Below are positions 7,731 through 17,211 of a stretch of DNA of 64,000 nt, piece after piece. This DNA comes from Fontivivens sp964399735 (lineage in GTDB: Bacteria; Zhuqueibacterota; Zhuqueibacteria; Residuimicrobiales; Krinioviventaceae). Location of the stretch: assembly GCA_964399735.1 (NCBI GenBank), contig CAYNSO010000007.1, positions 1 through 64,000 of the forward strand, given 5' to 3'. Within the stretch, counting starts at the first letter, position 1, and each line of letters starts with the position of its first letter. The notes under the pieces were generated by a model. It did not search any database. It saw only the letters and a program-made list of their open reading frames with translations, and had not been told where the DNA came from. The position numbers and the translations under genes are program-made.

Positions 7731-9662
7731 ATGAAAACAAAAAAAAAACACAAGCCCGCAATACAAAAGCAACCGGCGGGAAAAGCGGCGGCTCCGCTTT
7801 CTGTCGCTAAAAAACGCGCTTTTACAATTTTTATGCTGTTGGTTCCCATCTTATTTTTTGTGCTGCTGGAAGCCGGTTTGCAAATTTTTCACTACGGTAT
7901 TGATACGCAATTGTTCATTTCCATCCCGGATGAAACATCACGTTTTTACGGGATCAATACCGAGGTGGGGAAACGCTATTTTTACCGCGAGAATTTCAAT
8001 CCCTCGCCTCGCAAAGACCTGTTTCTGAAAGCAAAACCGGCAAACGGTTACCGCATTTTTGTACTGGGTGGATCAACCACCGCCGGTTTTCCTTACGGAA
8101 ACAATATCACATTCACCCGCATCCTGGGCAAACGTCTGGCAGATACCTTCCCGGATCGGCATATCGAAGTCGTCAACACCGCGCTAACCGCCATCAACAG
8201 TTATACCTTGCTCGATTTTTTAGATGAAATCCTTGCCCAAAAGCCCGATGCCCTGCTTGTCTATGCCGGGCATAATGAATTTTACGGCGCCCTTGGCGTA
8301 GCGTCAATGGAATCGTTAGGGCGATTCAGACCGGTCGTTAAGCTCTTTTTAAAACTCAAAAATTATAAAACCCTTATCTTGATTCGCAATCTTGCCGGAC
8401 GCTTGTATATGGCCGTGCATGGCGTTAACTCCGCCGCTAGAATGCAGGATCCTATGAAAACCGTCATGTCGCGTATGGTGGGAGATAAAGCAATAACCCT
8501 GGATAGCCCCCTTTATAAAGCAGGGAAAAAACAATTCCAGGCCAACCTGGGTGAAATTCTGGCAAAAGCACAGGCCGCAAAAGTTCCGGTTCTGGTCAGC
8601 GAACTGGTTAGCAACATCAGCGACCAGCCGCCGTTCACTTCCACAGCAAGCGATACCCTGCCCCCGGCGGCGGCTGTCTTTGCCCGGGCGCAAAAACTGG
8701 AGCAAGAGCGGCAGTATGATAAAGCCAGGGTTGCTTATTATCGAGCCAAAGACCTGGACGCCCTGCGTTTTCGCGCTACTGAAGATTTTAACGAAATCAT
8801 TCGCAACACCGCAGCTGCTTATGGGGCGTCGGTTGTGCCTATGCAAGCTGTTTTTACAGAGGCCTCTCCTAATGGCTTGATCGGCAATTCTCTAATACAT
8901 GAGCATCTTCACCCCAATATTGATGGCTATTTTTTAATGGCCGATGCTTTTTTTCAAACCATGAAGCGGGAGAATTTTTTAGCGCAAGAATGGCCAATTG
9001 CCAAAATCAAACCCGCTACTTTCTATCGTGTGAACTGGGGCTATACCAGCCTGGATAGTATTTATGCCGCCTTATCGGTAGTGCAGCTAAAAGGAAGCTG
9101 GCCTTTTACCACCAGCGGCCCGAATGTCGCCCTGGCGCAGTATACGCCAATAAGCAAGCAGGATTCCATTGCCCTGCGCATTATGCAAACCGGCGAATCC
9201 ACTTTGGAACTGGGGCATCTGGAAATGGCAAACTGGTACAAACAACAGGGAGAAACGGAAAAAGCCCTGGCAGAATACCAGGCCCTGGTATACACTGTGC
9301 CTTATCTTGACCTTTTTTATGAACCTTATTTGGAATTGCTGCTCAACTCCGGGCAACATGAACGCGCCGAACAAATGCTGGCAGAAGCATTAAAATACAA
9401 TGATTCAGGCTTTATTTACAAATGGCTCGGACAAATTCAACTGGCATTGAACAATACTGCCGAAGGAATTGCCAACCTGCAAAAAGCTCGCCTGCAATTG
9501 CCAAATGATGATCAATTATTATTTAATTTGTGCCGCGCCTATTATAAATCATTTCAATTCACACAGGGAGACGCCGTACTGGCTCGTTTGCAAAAGTTAA
9601 TACCCGGCTCCCCGGCTATCACAGAGTTGGAAGATTTAAAACGGGAACTGGCCGATGGTTGA
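7731..9662 (+). CDS. Membrane-anchored SGNH hydrolase with TPR-like C-terminus
   Basis: A 643-residue protein. A lysine-rich start (1-28) is followed by one membrane helix (29-52), so the rest faces the periplasm. Residues about 105-400 form an SGNH hydrolase: block I is GGSTTAG (113-119, Ser115 nucleophile), block III is GHNEFYG (180-186), and the His block is EHLHP (391-395, His394). The C-terminal ~180 residues contain repeats of the TPR type (EYQALVYTVPYLDLFYEPYL; QHERAEQMLAEALKYNDSG). Such proteins may deacylate or deacetylate glycans or lipids; substrate is unknown. It lies between the surface binding protein and the xylanase, so a role in acetylated xylan handling is possible but unproven. 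ATG 7731 precedes a typical basic N-terminus. Confidence 0.75.
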   Translation: MKTKKKHKPAIQKQPAGKAAAPLSVAKKRAFTIFMLLVPILFFVLLEAGLQIFHYGIDTQLFISIPDETSRFYGINTEVGKRYFYRENFNPSPRKDLFLKAKPANGYRIFVLGGSTTAGFPYGNNITFTRILGKRLADTFPDRHIEVVNTALTAINSYTLLDFLDEILAQKPDALLVYAGHNEFYGALGVASMESLGRFRPVVKLFLKLKNYKTLILIRNLAGRLYMAVHGVNSAARMQDPMKTVMSRMVGDKAITLDSPLYKAGKKQFQANLGEILAKAQAAKVPVLVSELVSNISDQPPFTSTASDTLPPAAAVFARAQKLEQERQYDKARVAYYRAKDLDALRFRATEDFNEIIRNTAAAYGASVVPMQAVFTEASPNGLIGNSLIHEHLHPNIDGYFLMADAFFQTMKRENFLAQEWPIAKIKPATFYRVNWGYTSLDSIYAALSVVQLKGSWPFTTSGPNVALAQYTPISKQDSIALRIMQTGESTLELGHLEMANWYKQQGETEKALAEYQALVYTVPYLDLFYEPYLELLLNSGQHERAEQMLAEALKYNDSGFIYKWLGQIQLALNNTAEGIANLQKARLQLPNDDQLLFNLCRAYYKSFQFTQGDAVLARLQKLIPGSPAITELEDLKRELADG

Positions 9663-9792
9663 TAACAATTCATCCTTATAAATTTCCAGACTCGATTAAG
9701 GTAAATATGTTGCTTTTTTGCTCTGAATTTTTAACATTATAATTCAAAACGTTCTATAAACTTTATAATAATTATTAAAAAAGAGAACAAAA

Positions 9793-11970
9793 ATGAATAA
9801 GCAAATATATATATTCAATTTGTTACTGATACTCCTCATTACCGGTATTTTAACAATACCGCTTTTTGCAGTTGAAGACAGCTATCATCTGCAATTGCGC
9901 AATCAACTCGAAACTGATTACAACATTGTTGGTGGCGAATGGGTATTAACCGACCAGGAAAAATCTACCAATCAATTAACAAATTTAGCCGCCGTGTCCA
10001 AAAAAACCGAAAACTGGAACGGCTTGGAACCCTTTACAGAAATTGTGCGGTTGACTGTAACTCAAAAAGGGGCTAATGCGTGGGATAATGCCGTTCGCTT
10101 TGCTACCAGGACGACAATCAATAAAGATGACGTTATTTTACTGGTGATATGGGTTCGCGGCATTCAAGGCGAAGAGGGGCTGGGTAGAATTCAACATATA
10201 TTTGAAATGACTACTGATCCCTACAGTAAAGATCTGGATATTGGACAGGAACCGGCTGCCGAATGGCAGCAATGGATGTTACCATTTCAGGCCGGAAAAG
10301 ATCATGCTGTCGGCCAGGCCCGCTACCAGATCAATATGGGCTATATGCAGCAGGTTATTGAAATTGCCGGGCTGGCATTGATCAATTATGGTAACAAATA
10401 TTCCCTGGATGACCTGCCGCGTTCGATATACGATCTGGATTACGAAGGCCGAGACCTGAATGCTCCCTGGCGGGCGGAAGCACAACAACGAATTGAGCAA
10501 TATCGTAAAACACCAATTAACATTCAGGTTATTAATAAAAATGACCAGCCCGTTAAAAATGCCACGGTACAGCTCAACATGCTGCAACACGAATTCGGTT
10601 TTGGTACTGCCATTGCGGTTTCCCGAATGTTGGAAAATTCTGCCGATGCAAATATTTATCTTGAAAAAATGGAAAACCTGTCCGGCAACGGCAAAACTTT
10701 TAATATTGTCGTTCTCGAAAATGCCCTGAAATGGCCGACATGGGAAAATCCCTGGTGGTCTGGTGGAAAAGATGGTACCGCCTCGGTTGTGGAATGGTTT
10801 CGCGACCGGGACATCAAAGTTCGCGGCCATAACCTGGTGTGGCCGGGTTTTACCTATCTTCCCGATGATATTGAAGAATTCCAGGCCGACACGACCTACA
10901 TCAGGAACAGAATTTTCGATCATATTGAGGAAATTACCGGCTATCCGGGTATTTATGGTGAAATTGTGGAATGGGATGTGATCAATGAAGCCGCACACAA
11001 TTTTGACCTGGAAAATATCTTTGGTTCCAGGCAAATTTATATCGACTGGTTCAACCAGGCCAAACTCGGCGACCCGAACGCTCTGTTATATATCAATGAT
11101 TATAATATTATTATTAATGGCGGCAGCAATCTTGCTTCCCGGCAACGCTATAAAGAATTGATTCAATATCTTTTAGATAACGACGCCCCACTCGATGGGA
11201 TAGGTATCCAGGGCCATTTTAGCTCGCCGTTAACTGCCCCGGCCAAAGTGTTTGATATTTTGCAGGAATTTAGCGTCTATAATAAAGATATTAGTATCAC
11301 CGAATATGACGCTGTCGATGTCCCCGCAGAACTGGCCGCCGATTATATGCGCGACCTGTTGACGATATGCTTCAGTCATCCGGCTGTGAAAAACTTTTTA
11401 ATGTGGGGTTTCTGGGACGGCCAGCATTGGGGCGATGATGCGCCGATTTTTAAACAGGATTGGACGCTAAAACCTTCAGGCGAGGTGTTCATCAATCAAG
11501 TCTTTAATGAATGGTGGACCAATGCAACCGGCAGCACCAATGCCCAGGGTCTGTTTACTACCGGCGGGTTCCTCGGTAAATACGAGGTCGTTGTCGATGT
11601 TGATAACATCCATACTGTACAGACTGTAAACCTGAATAAATCGACAGGCGTCATTACCGTTAAATTGGATAGTGATGTAACGGATGTTAGCAAAGATAAA
11701 ACTGCCATGGCTTTCAGTCTCGCACAGAATTATCCAAACCCGTTCAATCCGGTTACAATAATCAAATATTCTATACCTGTCCCTGTGCAAGCCAGGTTGG
11801 AGATCATCAACATCAACGGACAAACAGTTGCCGTTCCGGTCAACAAATATCATCCGGCTGGAGATTATGAAATTAAATTTGATGCCGCTCAATTGCCGGC
11901 CGGCGTTTATTTTTATCGGCTTACAGCCGGTGTTAACAGCAAAATTTTTAAAATGACTTTATTGAAATAA
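9793..11970 (+). CDS. GH10 endo-1,4-beta-xylanase with T9SS sorting domain
   Basis: A 725-residue secreted xylanase that cuts the beta-1,4-xylan backbone by the retaining mechanism. The signal peptide covers about residues 1-26. Residues about 35-215 look like a beta-sandwich carbohydrate-binding module. The GH10 barrel spans about 240-590, with VRGHNLVWP (343-351), acid/base Glu399 in WDVINEA and nucleophile Glu504 in SITEYD. The last ~80 residues are a T9SS sorting domain (QNYPNPFNP), so the enzyme is expected on the outer surface. It ends nine bases before lutC and probably shares a transcript with it. The same sorting domain occurs on the binding protein at 4803, suggesting a surface xylan-capture pair. 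Confidence 0.93.
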   Translation: MNKQIYIFNLLLILLITGILTIPLFAVEDSYHLQLRNQLETDYNIVGGEWVLTDQEKSTNQLTNLAAVSKKTENWNGLEPFTEIVRLTVTQKGANAWDNAVRFATRTTINKDDVILLVIWVRGIQGEEGLGRIQHIFEMTTDPYSKDLDIGQEPAAEWQQWMLPFQAGKDHAVGQARYQINMGYMQQVIEIAGLALINYGNKYSLDDLPRSIYDLDYEGRDLNAPWRAEAQQRIEQYRKTPINIQVINKNDQPVKNATVQLNMLQHEFGFGTAIAVSRMLENSADANIYLEKMENLSGNGKTFNIVVLENALKWPTWENPWWSGGKDGTASVVEWFRDRDIKVRGHNLVWPGFTYLPDDIEEFQADTTYIRNRIFDHIEEITGYPGIYGEIVEWDVINEAAHNFDLENIFGSRQIYIDWFNQAKLGDPNALLYINDYNIIINGGSNLASRQRYKELIQYLLDNDAPLDGIGIQGHFSSPLTAPAKVFDILQEFSVYNKDISITEYDAVDVPAELAADYMRDLLTICFSHPAVKNFLMWGFWDGQHWGDDAPIFKQDWTLKPSGEVFINQVFNEWWTNATGSTNAQGLFTTGGFLGKYEVVVDVDNIHTVQTVNLNKSTGVITVKLDSDVTDVSKDKTAMAFSLAQNYPNPFNPVTIIKYSIPVPVQARLEIININGQTVAVPVNKYHPAGDYEIKFDAAQLPAGVYFYRLTAGVNSKIFKMTLLK

Positions 11971-11979
11971 GGAATACTT

Positions 11980-12663
11980 ATGAACTCTAGTCGAACCGCG
12001 ATTCTCAACAAAATTAAAAAAGCTGTGAAAAATCCATCTCAATTACCTGATGTGCCGGATGATAATGAAATAAAGCTTAATGATAGCCTGAAAGCAATCA
12101 CGCCAACCGACCGTGAAGGTTTACGAACTCTATTTGAAAAAGAATTGCTGGCTGTTTCCGGTGAATTTATCCGGGTTTCATCAACTGAAGCGCTGGTTGC
12201 CAATCTTGCCGGGGACTTGCAAAGCAAACAATACCGCACCCTGATTTTAACCAATAATAAAAATACAAACCATGCGGCAAAGCAACTACAAGCCGAATAC
12301 TCTGATATTAATTATATCAGGGCAACGGAACTGGAAGCTGATGCGCGTAAAAACAAACTCGCCTTTGCCGATGCTGCCCTGGTGGGTGTGGATTACGCCA
12401 TTGCCGATACCGCTTCCCTGGCGGTGTTGCAGGCCAATTCCGACAGCATGTTTCCGCATTTTCTACCCGATTGTGTCTATGTAATCATTACGCAAAACCA
12501 AATTGTTGCAAATCTGTTTGAGTTGTTTGCACAAATTCCTGCAGATACAGCTAAAAACATGCTGCTGATTACCGGGCCCAGCCGAACGGCAGACATTGAA
12601 AAAATTATTATCCTCGGCGCTCATGGCCCTCGCCGCCTGGTTGTTTACTGGCTTGAAGAATAA
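11980..12663 (+). CDS. lutC: L-lactate oxidation subunit LutC (LUD domain)
   Basis: A 227-residue LutC/YkgG protein. It has the LUD domain, seen in VGVDYAIADTASLAVLQANS (about residues 134-153), the FLPDCVYVIITQNQIV segment and the C-terminal GPSRTADIEKIIILGAHGPRRL motif that is near-invariant in LutC. It is the third component of lactate oxidation with LutA and LutB, but here is separated from lutB by three genes for xylan capture. It begins nine bases after the xylanase stop codon and is followed 26 bases later by aconitase. Length is normal and the frame intact. Confidence 0.92.
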   Translation: MNSSRTAILNKIKKAVKNPSQLPDVPDDNEIKLNDSLKAITPTDREGLRTLFEKELLAVSGEFIRVSSTEALVANLAGDLQSKQYRTLILTNNKNTNHAAKQLQAEYSDINYIRATELEADARKNKLAFADAALVGVDYAIADTASLAVLQANSDSMFPHFLPDCVYVIITQNQIVANLFELFAQIPADTAKNMLLITGPSRTADIEKIIILGAHGPRRLVVYWLEE

Positions 12664-12689
12664 CAATAACAGAATGATATGGAGTAACA

Positions 12690-15401
12690 ATGCCCGCTAT
12701 GTACCAGGATCTGTTCAATACAAAAACCAAAATTTCATTACCTTCAGGTATTGCATTTATCTTTCAGTTGGATAAACTGGAAAAGCATGGCTTTTCCGGT
12801 CTGGACAAGTTACCTTACAGTATCAGGTTATTACTGGAATCGGTACTACGCAACTGTAATGATCAAGAAATAATGCAAAACGACGTTTTGCAACTGGCGG
12901 CCTGGAATCCGGCACAAGAGATGAATATTAATGTACCGTTTAAACCGGCCCGCGTCATTTTACAGGATTTCACCGGAGTTCCCGCCATGGTCGATCTGGC
13001 GGCAATGCGCTCCGCCATGCAAAGGCTGGGCGGCGATCCCCGTCATATCGAGCCGCTCATTCCCTGCGACCTGATCATCGACCATTCCGTGCAAACCGAC
13101 AGTTATGGTTCCCCGCAATCTCTGGCTATAAATATGCAAATGGAATTCCAACGCAACCAGGAAAGATATAAATTTCTAAAATGGGGACAAAAAGCCTTTA
13201 AAAAATTCGGCGTTATTCCTCCCGGAGTGGGTATTATTCACCAGGTTAACCTGGAATACCTGGCCAGGGGAGTATTTACCGAAACCATAAATGGCGAACA
13301 GTTTATTTATCCGGACAGCCTGGTGGGCACCGATTCGCATACTACCATGATAAACGGCCTGGGAATTATTGGCTGGGGCGTTGGCGGTATTGAAGCCGAG
13401 GCGGTGATGCTCGGCCAGCCCCTGTATATGCTGGCTCCCCGCGTGGTGGGTTTTGAATTAACCGGCGAATGCCCGGAGGGTGTTACCGCCACAGATATTA
13501 CCCTGACGATTGTGCAAATGCTGCGACAAAAAGGAGTAGTCGGGAAATTTGTGGAATTTTACGGTTCGGGAGTCGTCGGGATGAGTCTGCCGGATCGGGC
13601 GACCATCGCCAACATGGCCCCTGAATATGGCGCGACTATGGGCTTTTTCCCGATGGATCAGGAGAGCCTGAATTTTCTGTTACGCACCGGGCGGTCTCCG
13701 GAACTGGTTGCGCTGGTGGAACGCTATATGAAGACACAGGGTTTGTTCCGCAGCGATGATTCCCCGGCATGTCATTATTCAGATACCTTGCATCTCGATC
13801 TCGCTACAGTCCAGGCCTGCGTCGCCGGGCCAAAACGCCCGCAGGATCGGATTCCGCTTGATCATGTAAAAAATGAATTTCACACTGCCCTGCAGGCTCC
13901 GGTTGACAAACGCGGTTTTGATCTTTCAGATGACGCCTTGCAAAAGCAAGCTGCTGTTAATATGAATGGACATTATCAGATAACACATGGCGCTGTGGTC
14001 ATTGCTTCCATAACCAGTTGTACCAACACCAGCAATCCTTCAGTCATGCTGGGCGCCGGCTTGCTGGCCAAAAAAGCAGTAGCGCTTGGTCTGTCCGTGC
14101 CGGGCTATGTTAAAACCAGTCTGGCTCCCGGTTCACGAGTAGTGACGGAATATTTGCAGGAAACCGGTTTGGCTCATTTTCTCGATCAACTGGGATTTCA
14201 GACAATCGGCTATGGCTGCGCCAGTTGTATAGGTAACAGCGGCCCATTGCCTGCCCCGGTTGCAGAAGCGATTGAAAAGGAAAAGCTGGTTGTAAGCGCT
14301 GTATTGAGCGGTAACCGTAATTTTGAGGGCCGGGTTAACCCGCATACCCGTGCAAACTATCTGGCTTCGCCGCCGCTGGTCGTCGCTTATGCCCTGGCCG
14401 GTCGGGTTGATATCGATTTCGCCACCGAACCGCTGGGAACAGGTAAAAATGGCAAACCGGTATTCCTGAAAGATGTGTGGCCCTCCAACCATGAAATTGC
14501 CGACCTGGTAGAAAAAGCTGCCGGGCCGCAGGTGTTTAAAAAAATGTATGCCAACATGAATTCGTTCAACCCGGAATGGAATAACATTCCGGTTACAGAA
14601 TCAGAAATGTACAACTGGCAGGCTGAATCCACCTACATACAGGAACCACCCTTTTTCGTTGACATGCAAAAAGAAGCGGAACCGGTTACAATCATACAAA
14701 ATGCCAGAGTATTGGCCTTGCTGGGTGATTCGGTTACTACCGATCATATCTCTCCGGCAGGCTCTATTCCGCAAAACAGCCCCGCCGCTCAATACCTGGT
14801 TTCTTTGGGTGTGGAACCAAAAAATTTTAATTCCTACGGCTCACGCCGCGGTAACGACCGGGTGATGGTGCGAGGCACCTTCGGTAACATCCGCCTGAAA
14901 AATTTACTGGTTCCCGGCACTGAAGGCGGGGTGACAATCCATTTTCCGGATGGCAACCAGGAATGGATATTTGACGCCGCCATGCGTTATAAAACAGAAA
15001 AGACGCCTCTGCTGGTTATTGCCGGCAAGGAATATGGTACCGGCAGTTCACGAGACTGGGCAGCCAAGGGCACAATGCTGCTGGGAGTGAAAGCCGTGCT
15101 GGCCGAAAGTTTTGAACGGATTCACCGCAGCAATCTTATTGGTATGGGTATTCTGGCGCTGCAATTCAAGCCGGGTGATTCTGCATCTTTTCTGGGTTTA
15201 ACAGGACGCGAATTGTTTACAATTCACATTCCTGCAAAACTTGTACCCATGCAGGATATAGAAATTGTTGTGACAAATGAATCGGGTAAAAGCAGAATAA
15301 TAACAGTCACCGCCCGGCTTGATACCCCGGTCGAAATCACCTATTATCAAAATGGCGGTATTTTACAAACTGTACTAAGAGAAATGTTAAAAAATTCATA
15401 A
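12690..15401 (+). CDS. acnA: Aconitate hydratase (AcnA type)
   Basis: A 903-residue monomeric aconitase of the AcnA/IRP1 type that interconverts citrate and isocitrate in the TCA cycle. Substrate and cluster motifs are all present: QDFTGVPAMVDLAAMR (92-107), VGTDSHTTMINGLG (212-225), and cluster ligands Cys444 (SITSCTNTSNP), Cys510 and Cys513 (GYGCASCIGNSGP). The swivel domain has GDSVTTDHISPAG and GSSRDWAAKG. The protein is cytoplasmic. The cluster with lutC and an Ldh2 dehydrogenase suggests joint expression of lactate and TCA functions. Start ATG 12690 gives MPAMYQDLF; the internal Met4 is also possible. Confidence 0.95.
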   Translation: MPAMYQDLFNTKTKISLPSGIAFIFQLDKLEKHGFSGLDKLPYSIRLLLESVLRNCNDQEIMQNDVLQLAAWNPAQEMNINVPFKPARVILQDFTGVPAMVDLAAMRSAMQRLGGDPRHIEPLIPCDLIIDHSVQTDSYGSPQSLAINMQMEFQRNQERYKFLKWGQKAFKKFGVIPPGVGIIHQVNLEYLARGVFTETINGEQFIYPDSLVGTDSHTTMINGLGIIGWGVGGIEAEAVMLGQPLYMLAPRVVGFELTGECPEGVTATDITLTIVQMLRQKGVVGKFVEFYGSGVVGMSLPDRATIANMAPEYGATMGFFPMDQESLNFLLRTGRSPELVALVERYMKTQGLFRSDDSPACHYSDTLHLDLATVQACVAGPKRPQDRIPLDHVKNEFHTALQAPVDKRGFDLSDDALQKQAAVNMNGHYQITHGAVVIASITSCTNTSNPSVMLGAGLLAKKAVALGLSVPGYVKTSLAPGSRVVTEYLQETGLAHFLDQLGFQTIGYGCASCIGNSGPLPAPVAEAIEKEKLVVSAVLSGNRNFEGRVNPHTRANYLASPPLVVAYALAGRVDIDFATEPLGTGKNGKPVFLKDVWPSNHEIADLVEKAAGPQVFKKMYANMNSFNPEWNNIPVTESEMYNWQAESTYIQEPPFFVDMQKEAEPVTIIQNARVLALLGDSVTTDHISPAGSIPQNSPAAQYLVSLGVEPKNFNSYGSRRGNDRVMVRGTFGNIRLKNLLVPGTEGGVTIHFPDGNQEWIFDAAMRYKTEKTPLLVIAGKEYGTGSSRDWAAKGTMLLGVKAVLAESFERIHRSNLIGMGILALQFKPGDSASFLGLTGRELFTIHIPAKLVPMQDIEIVVTNESGKSRIITVTARLDTPVEITYYQNGGILQTVLREMLKNS

Positions 15402-15419
15402 TAAAACCAAGAGAAAAAA

Positions 15420-16505
15420 ATGCCTGTTGTAGAAAAGAAAAATTTGCTAAACTTTACTCATAAAGTCTTTCAATCCTTTGGACTGGACGCCAATGATGCA
15501 TTGATTTGCGCCGATAACCTGGTAATGGCAGATCTGCGCGGCATTCCTTCACATGGAGTTGCCCGCTTGCAGCGCTATGTAGACGGGATCAATAATGGCG
15601 TCATATATCCGCTTGCCAAACCGAAAATTGTAAAAGAAACCCCCGTAACTGCCGTGGTTGACGGCCAGGCCGGGCTGGGGCAGTTGGTCGGACATTTTTC
15701 CACACAATTAGCCATTAAAAAAGCCAAACAAGCTGCAATTGGTATTGTCACCGTTCGCAATTCAAACCACTATGGCATTGCCGGTTATTACAGCCTGATG
15801 ATTTTAAAAGAAAACATGCTTGGAATTACCATGACCAACTCGGCGCCGCTGGTTGTGCCTACTTTTGGCAAAGAAATGGTCATTGGCACCAATCCCATCA
15901 GTCTCACAGCGCCGGCAAAAAACCGGCAGCCGTTTGTCCTGGATATGGCTACATCGGTCATCCCGCGCGGCAAGCTGGAAGTGTATAACCGTGAAGAAAA
16001 ACAAATGCCGGAAGGCTGGGTGGTTGATGAAAACGGCCAGGTAACGTCCGATCCGGGCCGGGTTCTGAATAATCTTATCAAACGCCTGGGTGGCGGAATT
16101 TTGCCGCTTGGCGGCGAAGGCGAACTGTTCAGCGGTTATAAAGGCTATGGTATGGCGGTTCTGGTGGATATTCTCTGCGGTGTTTTATCCGGTGGCGCTT
16201 ATGCCGACCTGGTTGACCGCACTGTTGAAGGTAAAAAAGTGCCCGCCAATGTCAGCCATTTCTTTCTGGCCCTGGATATTGCCAGTTTTATTGACATTGA
16301 TACTTTTACAACTAAAATGGATGATTTGCTAGATCGAATTCAGAATTCAGCAAAAGCGGTCGGTCAGGAACATATCTACATTCATGGTGAAAAGGAGTTT
16401 GCCTTTGCCGGGCAGTATGAAAAACAAGGTATTCCGCTCCAGGAAAAAGTTTATAAAAACCTGCAAGCCATCGCTCAGCAATGCAAGGTAGAATTTGCGC
16501 TTTAA
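15420..16505 (+). CDS. Malate/L-lactate dehydrogenase family (Ldh2/MdhA type)
   Basis: A 361-residue NAD(P)-dependent oxidoreductase of the Ldh2 family (YlbC/YiaK/sulfolactate dehydrogenase superfamily), unrelated to Rossmann LDH. Family marks are DLRGIPSHGVARLQRYV (residues about 39-55), VRNSNHYGIAGYY (about 113-125), TNSAPLVVPTFG, GTNPISLTAPA and the FSGYKGYGMAVLVDILCGVLSG segment. It could oxidise malate or lactate; specificity cannot be read from the sequence. It lies 18 bases after aconitase and belongs to the same run as lutC. The AT-rich region after it carries the start of rpmB. Confidence 0.88.
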   Translation: MPVVEKKNLLNFTHKVFQSFGLDANDALICADNLVMADLRGIPSHGVARLQRYVDGINNGVIYPLAKPKIVKETPVTAVVDGQAGLGQLVGHFSTQLAIKKAKQAAIGIVTVRNSNHYGIAGYYSLMILKENMLGITMTNSAPLVVPTFGKEMVIGTNPISLTAPAKNRQPFVLDMATSVIPRGKLEVYNREEKQMPEGWVVDENGQVTSDPGRVLNNLIKRLGGGILPLGGEGELFSGYKGYGMAVLVDILCGVLSGGAYADLVDRTVEGKKVPANVSHFFLALDIASFIDIDTFTTKMDDLLDRIQNSAKAVGQEHIYIHGEKEFAFAGQYEKQGIPLQEKVYKNLQAIAQQCKVEFAL

Positions 16506-16663
16506 ATCAAATATAACTCTTGCCGGTTAGCAGGTTAAATTGAAAGATAAAAGAAAGAAAAAAGATATTTAACAATAATTATTTCTTGATTTTAAATTAT
16601 CAAATGTTTAAATTGTCAGACTTGATAAACTTGTTTAATTTATATATCCTGTCAGGAGAGGTC

Positions 16664-16855
16664 ATGTCAAAAAAATGTGATATATGTGGCAAGGGTCCAA
16701 TGGTAGGGAATAATGTCAGCCATGCCCACAACTTGTCAAAAAGACGCTGGATGCCCAATATCAAAAAAATGCGCATCAGGGTAAATGCAACTGTGCGTCA
16801 TGCGTATGTATGCACCCGTTGTCTGCGTTCCGGCAAAATTGAAAAAGCAATCTAG
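16664..16855 (+). CDS. rpmB: Ribosomal protein bL28
   Basis: A 63-residue large-subunit ribosomal protein. ATG 16664 is preceded by AGGAGAGG and gives MSKKCDICGKGPMVGNNVSH; longer in-frame starts upstream lack support. CxxC pairs (CDICGK and CTRCL) mark the zinc-binding C+ form. HAHNLSKRRWMPNIKKMR is the characteristic L28 core. It is a single gene followed by a hairpin terminator and converges on the division cluster. Confidence 0.95.
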   Translation: MSKKCDICGKGPMVGNNVSHAHNLSKRRWMPNIKKMRIRVNATVRHAYVCTRCLRSGKIEKAI

Positions 16856-16882
16856 TTACCCGCTATTTATTTAAGGGAGAAA

Positions 16883-16908
16883 CAGGTGTCCGGTTATACG
16901 GACGCCTG
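16883..16908 (+). terminator. Terminator hairpin after rpmB
   Basis: CAGGTGTCC and GGACGCCTG form a 9-bp stem (one G-T pair) around an 8-base loop, 27 bases after the rpmB stop codon, followed by a moderately T-rich stretch. Confidence 0.55.
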
Positions 16909-17078
16909 CCATTCATTTCCACTTACAGTTACCGCTTATAAACAACATATAATATAAAGACCACCTTTCTATCAATCTGATGCAGGGGCGGGTTGCTGTG
17001 TAAAAGGATTATTGCTTGTATATTTCCTTTTCTCCGGCCTGAACACAATTATCACGCAAAATAATATTTTGGAATCAT

Positions 17079-17113
17079 AAAAAAAAAAAAGAGTCTCCCT
17101 TGCGGAAGACTCT
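17079..17113 (-). terminator. Intrinsic terminator of the division cluster
   Basis: On the minus strand AGAGTCT and AGACTCT form a 7-bp perfect stem around a 10-base loop (17090-17113), followed by twelve T residues. It lies about 100 bases after the ftsZ stop codon. No gene is visible in the 100 bases between. Confidence 0.8.
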
Positions 17114-17211
17114 GATGGTTCACAGGCGGCCTGCAATCGGTAAATATGGCAATTTACCGGCAGCACGAGTTGGGATCGAAGCGCGCCTGATGAGTGGGGG
17201 GTTAAACTTTA

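Noticed and set aside
10279..11034. Long antisense frame (251 codons) opposite the GH10 gene
   Set aside because: It lies wholly within the catalytic GH10 coding region; composition follows from the sense codons.
17114..17211. Possible tRNA or small RNA between ftsZ and its terminator
   Set aside because: No cloverleaf, anticodon arm or CCA-compatible acceptor stem could be drawn; treated as the 3' untranslated region of ftsZ.
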